Below are positions 28,256 to 37,931 of a stretch of 64,000 nt of DNA, piece after piece. The position numbers and the translations under genes were made by a program. The stretch is from Acidobacteriota bacterium (lineage in GTDB: Bacteria; Acidobacteriota; Terriglobia; Bryobacterales; Bryobacteraceae): assembly GCA_025350695.1 (NCBI GenBank), contig JANXXI010000184.1, positions 1 to 64,000 on the forward strand. Direction: 5' to 3'. Each line of letters opens with the position of its first letter. The stretch's first letter is position 1. Below the pieces are notes generated by a model. The model saw nothing but the letters and a program-made list of their open reading frames with translations, ran no database searches and was not told the DNA's origin.

Positions 28256-29440
28256 CTAGTCCCCGGCAGCAAACAACTTCGCTGACTCCAGTTTCTCCCA
28301 AGCAGCTTGCCACGTGTAATCCCTTTCGTATAAACACCTTCCGGCGCTTCCAAGTTGCGCCACAGCGGTTGGATCGTTGAGGAGCTTTAATATCGATTGG
28401 GAGAAGTTAACAGCCGTATCCTGCAGAATAATCTCTTTCCCAGCAGCGCAGGCCAGTCCCTCAGCCCCAAGGTTAGTGGACACTACCGCAAGGCCCGCCG
28501 CCCAGGCCTCCAGTATTTTGATTCGCGTGCCGCTCCCAGAACGTAACGGAACAATCGCGATTCGAGCCGAGGCCAAAGTCTCCACTGCGTTTTCCACCGG
28601 GCCGGTAACCTCAACCCTCGGGTCATTCGCCACCATAGACCGTATGGAATCCGGATGCAGTCCAACGACCCGCCAGGTTGTATCCGGTCTGGCGGCTATA
28701 ATAAGCGGCCAAATCTCTTTCGCAAACCAGCCCACAGCGGCCTTATTTGGCGGATATTCCATGTTTCCGGAAAATACCAGATCGAATGACTTTGCTGTCT
28801 GAGGTAATGGAACACGCGGAATTGAATTTGGAAACGCGAACGTTTGTTTTGTAAACCCCGCAATCGAAGCGGAGTCCGTCTCCGAGCAGGTCAGCAACGA
28901 ATCGAACTGTGGCAGCAGGTTCTGTTCGATGCTTCTACACGATGACGCCCATCGACGATGCGCCATCGAAACCGGCCACCGGTCCGTGCGCGCATAGCTT
29001 TCGAATAAATTGGATTCGATGTTGTGCAGGTTCAGGCAAGTGCGCTTCGCGTGGGGCTTCACCACCCTCAACAGCGGGGCGCACCATAGATGCTCGAAAA
29101 CCGCCATTTCATACTGCGCTGCCCCTATCGCCTTTACGATCTGATCTTCATACCCCTGGAAGCGGTCCACCAAGGGCGGAACTCCGCGAAGCAACCGCAT
29201 TGCATTTCTCAAGACCTTTGAAACCAAATCGCGCCCATGGTGGATCAACGGAATCGTATGGACGTGTTTAACCAACCCCTTTGGAAAATGCGTCGCCGGA
29301 CTGGCATTTTCCGGCTGCGCAAAAACGATCACATCCAGTTCATAGCGGCGGGCCAAAAACTCAACCAAGGAAGCGGTTCGAAGAGCGCCTCCCCCGATGG
29401 CTGGATAAGGTGCTTCAGGGGATATCATCAAGGCCCTCAT
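28256..29440 (-). CDS. GT4-like glycosyltransferase
   Basis: 394 residues. It starts 'MRALMISPEAPYPAIGGGAL' (glycine-rich loop of GT-B enzymes) and carries 'CLNLHNIESNLFESYAR', 'LVFSGNMEYPPNKAAVGWF' and 'VPLRSGSGTRIKILEAWAAG', the donor-binding region of the sugar-transferase-associated GT4 group often seen in exopolysaccharide clusters. The start overlaps the preceding gene by 4 bases (29437-29440). It is followed by 47 non-coding bases before the next glycosyltransferase. Confidence 0.92.
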   Translation of the reverse strand: MRALMISPEAPYPAIGGGALRTASLVEFLARRYELDVIVFAQPENASPATHFPKGLVKHVHTIPLIHHGRDLVSKVLRNAMRLLRGVPPLVDRFQGYEDQIVKAIGAAQYEMAVFEHLWCAPLLRVVKPHAKRTCLNLHNIESNLFESYARTDRWPVSMAHRRWASSCRSIEQNLLPQFDSLLTCSETDSASIAGFTKQTFAFPNSIPRVPLPQTAKSFDLVFSGNMEYPPNKAAVGWFAKEIWPLIIAARPDTTWRVVGLHPDSIRSMVANDPRVEVTGPVENAVETLASARIAIVPLRSGSGTRIKILEAWAAGLAVVSTNLGAEGLACAAGKEIILQDTAVNFSQSILKLLNDPTAVAQLGSAGRCLYERDYTWQAAWEKLESAKLFAAGD

Positions 29441-30468
29441 CCGCTGCGCCTCCGAAAACGGGCGATGGCTTCAACATAAACTTCACGAGTCAGCGTGGCA
29501 GTGCGTCGCCACGAAAATTCACGGGATCGTTGAAGACCTGCCTGCTGCAACTGGCTTCTGCGGTTCTCATTGACAATCATGGTGCGCATGGCATCCACCC
29601 ATTGACCGGCGTCATCCGCGTCGCAATGGATCACCGTGCCGCCCGCCAATTCCACTAATGCTGGATCGCGCGATGCTATCACTGGAGTCCCGCAGGCCAT
29701 CGCCTCCAACACCGGAAGCCCGAAACCCTCGTACAGGGACGGATACACAACCGCTAGAGCTCCCGAATAAAGATCGGGCAACGAGGCGTCGGTCACTTCC
29801 CCGATGATCTCAAGTTCAGGGTGCGGTTTGATCGGCGGGCAATCGGCGCGCCGCCTGCCGGCCAACACCAGCTTTACAGGAATCTCCGCGTACAGCCGCT
29901 TCCACGCCTCAACCAAAAACGGAATATTCTTCCGTGGTTCAAGCGTGCCGACAAAAAGGAAATATGGTTCTTTAGCCGGTGTCTCCGCAGGTCGAAAGCT
30001 CTCATCAGCTGCCAGCGGAATGGCCACCACCCGCTCAGCCGGAAGCCGGAAACGCGCCATCACTTCCCGGCGCACGGCCTCGCAATCAGTAATCACCATG
30101 GTCGCCAAGCCCAGCTTGAGCAAAAACGGCGTTCGGCGGCGAATGCGCCCAGCGCCATGATGCCAAGCCGGATTCATCCATGGGGAAAGATCGTGAACGG
30201 TCATCACCGCCGGGCAAACGGGCAAATACGGGACCGCGAAATCGGGGCCGTGGAAAACGTCAACCTTCAACCTTCGCAATTGTTTCGGCAACCCATACGC
30301 CCACCAGCGCCTCTCCAAATTGCTCAGCCCTTCGCGTCCCTGATCCGTCAACTGAATAAATTCGTCTTCCGGAAAATCCGCAGCCAGCGCTTTTGAGAGC
30401 GCCGAAGTGTACCTGGGGATGCCGCCACTTGAAACGGTTAGGGGTGTACTGTCGATGGCGACTCTCAT
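29437..30468 (-). CDS. GT4-family glycosyltransferase (first gene of the cluster)
   Basis: About 343 residues from ATG 30468. The track start at 30510 adds 14 residues not typical of the family, while 'MRVAIDSTPLTVSSGGIPRY' is the expected N terminus. Motifs: 'VMTVHDLSPWMNPAWHH', 'FLFVGTLEPRKNIPFLVEAW' and 'YPSLYEGFGLPVLEAMACGT'. It heads the minus-strand polysaccharide run and is divergent from the PEGA gene (79-base gap). A TATAGA sequence about 16-21 bases before the ATG may be the -10, without a clear -35. Confidence 0.92.
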   Translation of the reverse strand: MRVAIDSTPLTVSSGGIPRYTSALSKALAADFPEDEFIQLTDQGREGLSNLERRWWAYGLPKQLRRLKVDVFHGPDFAVPYLPVCPAVMTVHDLSPWMNPAWHHGAGRIRRRTPFLLKLGLATMVITDCEAVRREVMARFRLPAERVVAIPLAADESFRPAETPAKEPYFLFVGTLEPRKNIPFLVEAWKRLYAEIPVKLVLAGRRRADCPPIKPHPELEIIGEVTDASLPDLYSGALAVVYPSLYEGFGLPVLEAMACGTPVIASRDPALVELAGGTVIHCDADDAGQWVDAMRTMIVNENRRSQLQQAGLQRSREFSWRRTATLTREVYVEAIARFRRRSG

Positions 30469-30547
30469 TCTTTGGCGGACAATTCTATATTGAAACAGAT
30501 TTAGGCCCACTACGGGTAAACTAGACTGTAGAAGTCGTTTCCAAGAA

Positions 30548-32215
30548 ATGGATCAAGCCCCAAATACTGAAACCCACGAAGAGCCCCGGCCCCGTCCGCC
30601 GGGGCCTTCGAAGTTTAATTGGCAACTAGCGACCGGAGTAGCCGTGGGCCTGTTGATCCTCGCTGCCGGGCTTTTTCCCGTTCCCCCCAAAGAAGAGGCT
30701 AAGAAGAAAACTCGCGCCTTGATGACCTCCTCTCTAGAGGTCCACACCACGCCGCCTGGCGCCTCCATTCGCATCAACAATGAGGTCAAATGCACCTCCG
30801 ATTGCACGCTTGAATTAGTTGAAGGTGAGCACCAGATTCAGGCCTTCCTTCCTGGCTACGAGCCGCGCGTTTCCACGGTGAACCTTTCCGCCGGCGTGCC
30901 GATCACCATCGACTTAACGATGGATCCTCAAACCATGGGGGTGCGCGTTCTCAGCGATCTGCCAGCAGGTAAAGTGACGCTTGACGGGGAAAGTGTCGGC
31001 CTGTTGCAAGACGGCCAGCTAGGAGTGGACCGCATTTCGGCGGGGAAACACAAAATAGAATTGCGTTCCGCCAAAGGGTCGGCCGAGTTTGAGTTCGAAT
31101 CCAGCCCGGGAGCGGCTCCGCAACTGACTTCTCCAATAACCGCGGTTTCACTATTTGCCTCGGCGATGGGATATTCCGAGGGTAAGGGATACCTGTACGT
31201 CAACGAACCTCCCGTGACCCTGCAGATGGACGGGAATCCGATGGGTGAAGTAGGACCTCGTGGCCTGCAACTGGTCAACCTCCAAGCCGGCGACCATTCC
31301 TTCGTAATGGAAGAAGGGCAGAGGCAGAAAAAATTGACGGCTTCCCTTGGTTCGCAGCCGGTGTTGCTGTTTTTTGTCCGGTTCGATCCGAACATCGGTA
31401 GCTTGCTGGTGAAATCAAATGAGGACGATGCGACGGTTTTCCTTGACGACAGTGAGTACTGGCAGAAGACCAAGAAGGGGAAGGTTGAGATCAAGAATCG
31501 GGCTGTGGGGCCGCTACGAGTTCGTTTGGCAAAGTGGCAATTTACCGCGACGCCATTTGCCGTGAAAACGGAGATCAAAAGGGGCGAGCAGACGGAGTTG
31601 GTTTTCCAATTGAACCGCAACGCAGTGGCCGTACCGCCAACTCCTTCAAAAATTGAACTGCCTCCGGCCTTGCGCGAAAACCCAAAGCCCGTGCCCATGC
31701 CACCCGTTACTCCACCCGGAACCATTGTGACGCAACGCGGGGATCCGTTTCTATCCCTTTGGGAGGATCAGACAAACTGGAGCGAACAGCGTGGGTGGCG
31801 CGTGAAGAAAGGTGGCAATTTTGTGTTTCTTGCCAGACGGCCTGTGTCCGGGATCGTGCGGTTCAGCTTGTCTCTTGTGAAAGGAAAACGCCTGGAATGG
31901 TTCGCCGGGTTCCGAGACGCGAGCAACTTCGTCCGCTATCAAATGGATGGCAAGGACTTCATTCGCAAGGAATATGTCGATGGTAAATCGAATGAGGTTA
32001 AGACACCATGTGAATTAAACATCAAAGGTAGCATCACGGTCCAACTACGGATCTCGCAAGGCCAGATCGTCAATGAACTGCTCGATGGTTCAGCTTGGAA
32101 GAAGATTGACTCGGTGGACGCCGCGGGACGAGATTTCTCAGCTGGCCGTTTCGGACTCTACCTTCCTGGTGACGACTCTTTTGCGGTGTCCAACTTCTAC
32201 TATTCGGGGAAATAA
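30548..32215 (+). CDS. Membrane-anchored PEGA-domain protein with C-terminal jelly-roll-like domain
   Basis: 555 residues. A proline-rich cytoplasmic start, one membrane helix (about 27-44, 'LATGVAVGLLILAAGLF'), then PEGA-type beta domains: 'SLEVHTTPPGASIRINNEVK' (about 62-105), a second from about 130 ('VLSDLPAGKVTLDGESVG'), a third ('YLYVNEPPVTLQMDGNPMG') and a fourth-like repeat ('SLLVKSNEDDATVFLDDSEY'). After a Pro-rich linker (about 370-400) the last 150 residues ('FVFLARRPVSGIVRFSLSLV') resemble a DUF1080/LamG-like sandwich. PEGA domains are associated with surface-layer and envelope proteins. Binding of glycan is plausible, not shown. Followed after 1 base by the HD-domain gene. Confidence 0.85.
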   Translation: MDQAPNTETHEEPRPRPPGPSKFNWQLATGVAVGLLILAAGLFPVPPKEEAKKKTRALMTSSLEVHTTPPGASIRINNEVKCTSDCTLELVEGEHQIQAFLPGYEPRVSTVNLSAGVPITIDLTMDPQTMGVRVLSDLPAGKVTLDGESVGLLQDGQLGVDRISAGKHKIELRSAKGSAEFEFESSPGAAPQLTSPITAVSLFASAMGYSEGKGYLYVNEPPVTLQMDGNPMGEVGPRGLQLVNLQAGDHSFVMEEGQRQKKLTASLGSQPVLLFFVRFDPNIGSLLVKSNEDDATVFLDDSEYWQKTKKGKVEIKNRAVGPLRVRLAKWQFTATPFAVKTEIKRGEQTELVFQLNRNAVAVPPTPSKIELPPALRENPKPVPMPPVTPPGTIVTQRGDPFLSLWEDQTNWSEQRGWRVKKGGNFVFLARRPVSGIVRFSLSLVKGKRLEWFAGFRDASNFVRYQMDGKDFIRKEYVDGKSNEVKTPCELNIKGSITVQLRISQGQIVNELLDGSAWKKIDSVDAAGRDFSAGRFGLYLPGDDSFAVSNFYYSGK

Positions 32216-32216
32216 C

Positions 32217-33398
32217 ATGACTTTGTTTCGATGGGTTCTGGTAGTCGTCCCCGTGGCGGCGCTGTCTGGGGCCGCCGATCAATCGAAGATGGGAGAAGGC
32301 AATGCGCGGGCCGTTATGCTCTCGGCTGGCTCCCCAAGAATTCAGCAGGCTCATTCTTATTTGCGTAGCCAGGCTATGCGGATTCAAGATGGCAAGTTGC
32401 GAGCAAACACGACGTCGATCCTCGTTGACCCGGACGTTTGCGTCACCTCAAAAGCGGTGCTCACTGTGCAGAAGAAAGAGGCGATCCTAAAGAAGTTGCA
32501 AAACGAAGGCTTGATCACTTCCACGATAGACGACCGCATGCTGAACGGAGTATTTCCTCCACTACGCGACGAAGCAGGTGAGTGTCCCAAGCTCCCTCAA
32601 CCATACACTTCAGCTCCTGGCAGTGGGTTTGGCGGCCATCATTCTCATCCCGGGGGCCTTGCTGTTCACGCTTCTTTCAATTTAACGAATGCTTTGAGCT
32701 TAGCCCAAGGCTACCGCCAGGTTTACGGACCGGACGTTTTCATCAGCGAAGACCTCATGATAGCTGCGCCCCTTTGGCACGATTGGGCGAAGACCATGGT
32801 GTTTCAATGGAACTCCGATGGAACGGAATTCGCCGAATACAACTTCGGCGGCAACGGCAAGACGGACGCCTGGGGCGGAGCAGGGGATTCCCGCACCGGG
32901 GCGCATCACATTCTAGGTCTAGCGGAAATCATCAAACGCGGATTGCCGGCCGAGTTCCTGGTGACGGTTGCGTCAGCCCACGCGTCTCCGGCCAGTGGCA
33001 ATGAGTACAAGGTAGTGAACTGGATTCGCACTGCCGCCATTGTGGCGGGTGTCGATGCGGTGAGCGCCGGATATCTCGGCAAAGACCCTCAGGGGCGATT
33101 CAGGCTACCCGCCGTTCGAAGTTGGAGCGAGCCGGGCAACCTGTTGGTCGAGTATATGCTTCATCATTTGTCAGACGCGGATTTTGTGTGGACGGGTCCG
33201 GCGGCGTCGGCAGTCGATCAGGCTTTGAAGAAACTGTCCACCAAGTTCGGTTTCGATGCCGGGAACATCGCTGAGTTCAACAATCAGTTCCGCAATCCTG
33301 TACTAGCTCATCTGACTGCGGAACGGTTGTTGATATTGCAGGGCAACGGCGGTGAGGCGGCACTGGCTGCGGAAGTGGCGAAAGCGCTGGGCCGATAG
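32217..33398 (+). CDS. Exported HD-domain protein
   Basis: 393 residues from ATG 32217. The track start lies inside the PEGA gene. This ATG follows its TAA by one base. A signal peptide ('LVVVPVAALSGAA') leads to a region with an HD-superfamily metal pattern: 'GGHHSHPGGLAVH', 'PLWHDWAKTM' (the HD pair), 'GAHHILGLAEIIKRG', 'ASAHASP' and a late 'AGVDAVSAGYL'. HD proteins are usually cytoplasmic phosphohydrolases, so secretion is odd. The substrate outside the cytoplasm is unknown. Co-transcribed with the PEGA protein. Identification is from motif order, not full-length similarity. Confidence 0.8.
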   Translation: MTLFRWVLVVVPVAALSGAADQSKMGEGNARAVMLSAGSPRIQQAHSYLRSQAMRIQDGKLRANTTSILVDPDVCVTSKAVLTVQKKEAILKKLQNEGLITSTIDDRMLNGVFPPLRDEAGECPKLPQPYTSAPGSGFGGHHSHPGGLAVHASFNLTNALSLAQGYRQVYGPDVFISEDLMIAAPLWHDWAKTMVFQWNSDGTEFAEYNFGGNGKTDAWGGAGDSRTGAHHILGLAEIIKRGLPAEFLVTVASAHASPASGNEYKVVNWIRTAAIVAGVDAVSAGYLGKDPQGRFRLPAVRSWSEPGNLLVEYMLHHLSDADFVWTGPAASAVDQALKKLSTKFGFDAGNIAEFNNQFRNPVLAHLTAERLLILQGNGGEAALAAEVAKALGR

Positions 33399-33405
33399 AT
33401 ACCAC

Positions 33406-33772
33406 TCAGACGAAGACGTCGACTGAAACTTGAAAGAAATTGGCCAATTGACCACATCGGAGACGTAGCCTCTTGAGGCAAAAATGTCCAATAGATTCGC
33501 CTGTTTGAGCCCTCGCTGTTCCATGAGGTAGACGAGCATTTCATGGGGAGTTGGATTTGGCAGGGGATGATGTTTCGCTTCATAATCCTGAATGAGGCGA
33601 ACCATCAATTCCAGAACAGCATTTTCTTCAAGAGTGCGGCGAACTCCTACATCCATTAGTGCTTCTACCGCGATAAGGCGCGCTGATGCTCCTCGTTCGT
33701 TTCGATGATGCGTGGAAGAGTCCGCGCCAAGACTCGGGAGTATTTCCTGTCATCAATCGCTAATTCGCCCAT
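33406..33772 (-). pseudogene. higA: Broken higA-type antitoxin gene
   Basis: Three frames together spell one HigA antitoxin. ATG 33772 gives 'MGELAIDDRKYSRVLARTL' and runs into TAG after 'EEHQRALSR'. A shifted frame resumes with 'VEALMDVGVRRTLEENAVLE' and continues through the helix-turn-helix start 'MLVYLMEQRGLKQANLL' to 'GYVSDVVN'. The expected residues before 'LANFFQVSVDVFV' (a third frame, stop TGA 33408-33406) are missing, so about 35-40 bases are deleted. Recognition is from memory of the family. No functional protein can be made from this gene. Confidence 0.85.
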
Positions 33773-34053
33773 TTTTTCCACCCTCCTCGCATGTATTGGG
33801 AATGGGTGAGGATCTCTTCACCATTACCAAATTCGCTTGAAAGTCCACTTTGACGATCAAGCGGTACGAATTGCGCCTGATATTGAAGATCAATAAATTT
33901 CCCCACTGATCAGCATCCGGAGCAAAATACGAACCTCGTGAATGTCACGCCACCGACAACTTCGAGCCGTCTTGTGCCAGCGGGCCAACTCTCGTGCTGC
34001 TCCGCATGTTTGTCTGCAAATTGCCTGATTGTAGCCAAGCTAATCACATTCAC
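33760..34053 (-). pseudogene. higB: Broken higB-type toxin gene
   Basis: HigB mRNA-interferase relic. GTG 34053 gives 'MNVISLATIRQFADKHAE', a second frame gives 'ARELARWHKTA' and 'RWRDIHEVR', a third gives 'LLIFNIRRNSYRLIVKVDF', and a further shift gives 'ILTHSQYMRGGWKKWAN' ending TAG 33762-33760. Read together they cover the whole toxin (about 95 residues) with at least three frameshifts and internal stops. Its end overlaps the start of higA by 13 bases, the usual higBA arrangement. Confidence 0.85.
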
Positions 34054-34114
34054 GGCTTAGGTTTGCATATCGCGAGTGCGAGGTCAAGGTTCAACTTCAG
34101 GATGTACTGAACAA

Positions 34115-34145
34115 GCCCCATGCCACTCTGGTGCGGCATGGGGGC
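34115..34145 (-). terminator. Hairpin downstream of the fourth receptor gene
   Basis: CCCCATGCC pairs with GGCATGGGG (9 bp, loop of about 10 bases) within 34115-34145, about 20 bases after the minus-strand stop at 34165. The following minus-strand sequence (CTTGTTCAG) has only a weak T run. Confidence 0.5.
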
Positions 34146-34164
34146 ACTTCACCCGAATGGGCGA

Positions 34165-37100
34165 TTAGAACGTCAGCCGCAACTGTACGGTGATCCAGCG
34201 GTTGGTGGCCGCTGATTGCGATGTGATCTTACCGAAGTTCGTATTTGTCGGATCCGTACTCGGTCCATTCATTTGCGACCGGTTCGCCACATTCAACGCA
34301 TCAAGGCGCATCTGCATGTTGACCCGTTCGTTGATCGGAAGGTTCTTCGCCATATTTGCATTCCATTGGTTGGTCATATCGGCCCTGATACCCGCAATGC
34401 GCGTGGGGAATTGCCGCTTGTGGAAGGAGTTCGCAGTCTTTGCTGAAGTTCTCTCGAAGTCGGCGGTATTGAACCACGTATCGAATGTCTGGTTTACGTT
34501 GCCGACATTGCTCACATCGCTTCCGTAGTAGAACGGATTGCCCCAATCGAGAAGCGGGCCTGGCTGCCATTCATAGGTTGCCGCCGTTTGCCAACCGCCA
34601 ATCAAGTAATTCACCGCCTTGTTGACGTTTGAGAAAAGCGGGCGTCCCTTGCCGAAAGGAAGCTGATAGATGGACGTCATCGTGAAGCGATGCGGGCGTC
34701 CGTTGTTCGACAGACGCTCGGTGGGCGTTGCGTCGTATTCGTAGTAATAGAAGTCATGATCGCGAATCTTCAACCCGGTGTAACCTGCATTGAGATTGAA
34801 GCCCTTCGAAAAGCGGCGTTCAAAGTTCAACCGGAATTCATGAACGTTGTTCGATCCGGAATTGGTCGTGTTGTTGGTGACGCCATTCATTTGTGGGAAC
34901 GCGCGCAACAAAGTAGACTTGCGGATCGTCGACGAAGTAAAGAATCCATTTGTATTCATATCGGCCCAAACCAGCGGCGTGAACTGGCTCGCATTGAAAT
35001 TGCCGATAAAGAAAGGGTTGGTTACGTTGGCATTCAGGTTGTTGGCAATGGTGTCATTGCGAACGTTGCCCGAGGCCCAATATTGCTCGGGTAAAGGGCT
35101 AAGGCTATGACCGATCAGAATGCGATCGGAGTGCGAGCCGGCATACTGCACGTCTATCATCATGCTCGACCCGAACGAACGCTGCAGACTTACCAGCCAA
35201 CGCTGTTGCCTCGGCCGCGATTCGTTATAGTCGGTAAAGCCGAAACCACGGCCTTGCTTACCCATTACGCCAAGCAGTTCGCGTGTTGGAACGTCAAAGC
35301 GCGTGCCATCGGAACGGATCGGGAATGGATCAACCAGCGGGCTCTTCCCGTTGTTTGGATTCGCATTGTCAGGGAAATTCCAGGTTTGTCCGAAGTTGTT
35401 AGTGATGGTTGGGCTGGTGCTGCGCGAGAAACCGGATTGATCCACTCCGAAGTTGAGAACATTCAAAGTGTCGAAGTAGATTCCGTAGCCAACGCGAATT
35501 ACTGTCTTGTCGTTCATTTTGTAGGCTGCGCCAACGCGGGGCAGGAACATCAACTCGTTCTTGTTCAGAGCGCGCGGCGTGCTTCCAATACCGGCGTACG
35601 TATTGCCGCCTTTGACGATGAAGGCGCCGGCGGCTAATTCAGGAATGGGGTTCTTGGCATATGCCGCTTGTGAAGCCGCAGCGATGGGAACATCGAGCGT
35701 CGGATCAAAGGCGCCGATCAGGCGGTTATAACGCTCGGTCGCGCCCTTTTCATACTCGACGCGCAGACCCATGCTCAGCGTAAGTTTTTCAGAGAAGCGC
35801 CAACTGTCTTGCACGAACCACGCGTAGTAGGGGTTGAACAAGGCGAATGTGTCATTGGTCGCCGCGCTTATGCCGTTGGGCGTGCCCAAAATGAACGACG
35901 CCCAACCCAAACCGAGGTTGGAGGAAGGTGTATTGCCATCGTCATCCTTGCGCGTATAGGAGTTGCTGAACGTGAAGTTACCGGATGTGTTGCCACCGCC
36001 GCCGCCAGTGCGGAACTGATCGCGAACATCAAATGCGGCGCGCATGCTATGTCTACCAAAAGTCTTATTCACTTCAGCCTTGGCGGTGAGACCGCGCGTA
36101 CGGGTCCAGTTGGTGATGCCGCCGGGGCTGATCTGGGTGTAGCCGTTTACGTTCATTAATGGCAGGATATTCAGTCCGGCAGCCTTCTGATCAATATACG
36201 TTGGCAGTCCGATATCGCTGGCTTTATAGGACAGCGCCTTCGGTTGAATGTTGCCCTCCCGGAACTGTTCAAACGCTACGTTGAAATCCCACAGGGTTGT
36301 GGAATTCTGCGTGTAAACCACGTCGAAATTCGCGCCCTTGTTATTGCGGACCAAACCGCCAAGGTTTAGGCCGCGAGCGCTTTCGTAAGTCCAGTCACCA
36401 CGATCTTCCGGCCCGAAATCGTTGAATGACCAGCGGCCGTAGCTACGCCACTTGTCGGAGATCTGATAGTCCACACGGTTGGAGTAGGCCTTGTAATCCC
36501 AGTTGTAGGGCGTCTGCGACGCAAGATAATTGTTGGTCGGGTCAGCAAGCGGATCGAGAGGATTGTTGTTGGGATTCGGATAGAGCTTGGTGATGGCGTC
36601 GTAGGACGGGTTGGCAAAGCGGCTCTTCGGAATTACGTTGCCCGGGAAAGGGGTTCGAATGATGTGCGTTGCGCGAGCCGGGTCGGGTCGCGCCGTGGCG
36701 GGGTCATACACCTGGTAAAGGGCGGCGTTCTTCAAGGTTAACATGTCGCTGAAGTCTCCTTGACGCGCTCTGAGTGAGGGTACGGTGCGGTTGAATGTGG
36801 AGGGATCTTCGTTCTTGACGTCTTTAAACGCGTTGTAGGTAAAGAACCAGAACAACTTGTTGCGTCCGTTATAGACTTTGGGAATCACTAGCGGTCCGCC
36901 AGCCGAAGCGCCCCAATTATTGGACCGGCCAGTGGGCTGCTTGTCGGTATTGCGGAGTTGTTCGGCCAACGTATGATTACCGGCTGCTTCCGCCGCGTTG
37001 ATATTCCGGTAATAGGTTTGCTTCGTGAAAAATGGCGTCCCCTGCCAGCGCTGTTGCCAATGCTGCCACGTGGCTGTGCCGTGCATTTGGTTGGTACCCG

Positions 37101-37824
37101 ATTTCGAGATCATCGTGATCGCCGCGCCGGAGGATTGCCCAATCGCCGCATCGAAATTCGACGTTTCCACTTTGAATTCAGCTACTGCGTCGGTGTAGGG
37201 TAGATAGGCTGTCCGGCGTCCAGGGCCCTGATTGGGCGATCCGTCAAGCGTCCATGAGTTACCACCGACATTGCCGCCAACGTTATAGTCCGAACCACCG
37301 GCGTTCGAGTGCAGGGCCAGGTAGTTGTTCACTCCGCCCGTTTGTATGCCGGGGACTAGTTTCACCAGTAGAATGGCGCTGTTTCCCATAATCGGCAATT
37401 CCATCACCGACTTGTTGTCCAGTACGCGGCCCGACGTGACAGCATTGACTTCGAGCAGTGGAGCTTCCCCAGTGACTGAAACAGTTTCGGCAAAGCCGCC
37501 GATTTCGAGTTTCAGTTCCACTTCGCGGCGACTGGACACTGGCAGAGTGACGCCCTTGTGAACCAGCTTCTTGAAACCGCTGAATTCACCGGTGATTTCG
37601 TATTGGCCGGGAAGCAGCAGCGAGGCTTCGTAGTAGCCGGTGTCATTGGTTTTGGAGGTTGTGGTGACGCCAGTATCGGCATTGCGGATGATAACGGTGG
37701 CTCCAGAAATCGAGGCTCCTTGAGCATCGAGAACTTTGCCGTAAATAGTGGATCGGGTTTCCTGTCCGACGCTCGAGGATGCGAGCAAACATAGCGCCAG
37801 AAATTGACGTGAGATGCGGTTCAT
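34165..37824 (-). CDS. TonB-dependent-receptor-like outer membrane protein (Oar-like)
   Basis: 1219 residues, the largest of the four. Signal peptide ('FLALCLLASSSVGQ'), carboxypeptidase-regulatory domain ('STIYGKVLDAQGASISGATV'), plug ('VMELPIMGNSAILLVKLVPG', 'IGQSSGAAITMISKSGTN'), long barrel, end 'ITVQLRLTF'. ATG start with GAGGGGC about 8 bases upstream, and TATAAT further up. Compared with its paralogues it lacks nothing visible. The selenoprotein gene lies upstream on the same strand, about 180 bases away, and the dead higBA pair lies downstream. Ligand unknown. Confidence 0.93.
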   Translation of the reverse strand: MNRISRQFLALCLLASSSVGQETRSTIYGKVLDAQGASISGATVIIRNADTGVTTTSKTNDTGYYEASLLLPGQYEITGEFSGFKKLVHKGVTLPVSSRREVELKLEIGGFAETVSVTGEAPLLEVNAVTSGRVLDNKSVMELPIMGNSAILLVKLVPGIQTGGVNNYLALHSNAGGSDYNVGGNVGGNSWTLDGSPNQGPGRRTAYLPYTDAVAEFKVETSNFDAAIGQSSGAAITMISKSGTNQMHGTATWQHWQQRWQGTPFFTKQTYYRNINAAEAAGNHTLAEQLRNTDKQPTGRSNNWGASAGGPLVIPKVYNGRNKLFWFFTYNAFKDVKNEDPSTFNRTVPSLRARQGDFSDMLTLKNAALYQVYDPATARPDPARATHIIRTPFPGNVIPKSRFANPSYDAITKLYPNPNNNPLDPLADPTNNYLASQTPYNWDYKAYSNRVDYQISDKWRSYGRWSFNDFGPEDRGDWTYESARGLNLGGLVRNNKGANFDVVYTQNSTTLWDFNVAFEQFREGNIQPKALSYKASDIGLPTYIDQKAAGLNILPLMNVNGYTQISPGGITNWTRTRGLTAKAEVNKTFGRHSMRAAFDVRDQFRTGGGGGNTSGNFTFSNSYTRKDDDGNTPSSNLGLGWASFILGTPNGISAATNDTFALFNPYYAWFVQDSWRFSEKLTLSMGLRVEYEKGATERYNRLIGAFDPTLDVPIAAASQAAYAKNPIPELAAGAFIVKGGNTYAGIGSTPRALNKNELMFLPRVGAAYKMNDKTVIRVGYGIYFDTLNVLNFGVDQSGFSRSTSPTITNNFGQTWNFPDNANPNNGKSPLVDPFPIRSDGTRFDVPTRELLGVMGKQGRGFGFTDYNESRPRQQRWLVSLQRSFGSSMMIDVQYAGSHSDRILIGHSLSPLPEQYWASGNVRNDTIANNLNANVTNPFFIGNFNASQFTPLVWADMNTNGFFTSSTIRKSTLLRAFPQMNGVTNNTTNSGSNNVHEFRLNFERRFSKGFNLNAGYTGLKIRDHDFYYYEYDATPTERLSNNGRPHRFTMTSIYQLPFGKGRPLFSNVNKAVNYLIGGWQTAATYEWQPGPLLDWGNPFYYGSDVSNVGNVNQTFDTWFNTADFERTSAKTANSFHKRQFPTRIAGIRADMTNQWNANMAKNLPINERVNMQMRLDALNVANRSQMNGPSTDPTNTNFGKITSQSAATNRWITVQLRLTF

Positions 37825-37869
37825 GAGTTAAGCCCCTCTTGTTTAGGTTGTGAACTTTGCGTGCGTGAA

Positions 37870-37875
37870 ATTATA
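37870..37875 (-). promoter_or_regulatory. -10 element (TATAAT) for the fourth receptor
   Basis: TATAAT on the minus strand, about 45 bases before the ATG at 37824. The -35 region is weak. Confidence 0.4.
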
Positions 37876-37931
37876 TCATGGGAACATCGTTATAATCGCT
37901 AATTGAAGAGCGCGGGATTACTGGACTTCGC

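Noticed and set aside
30928-31725. 265-residue minus-strand ORF
   Set aside because: It is antisense to the PEGA gene. Long only because of the codon usage of that gene; no recognisable features.
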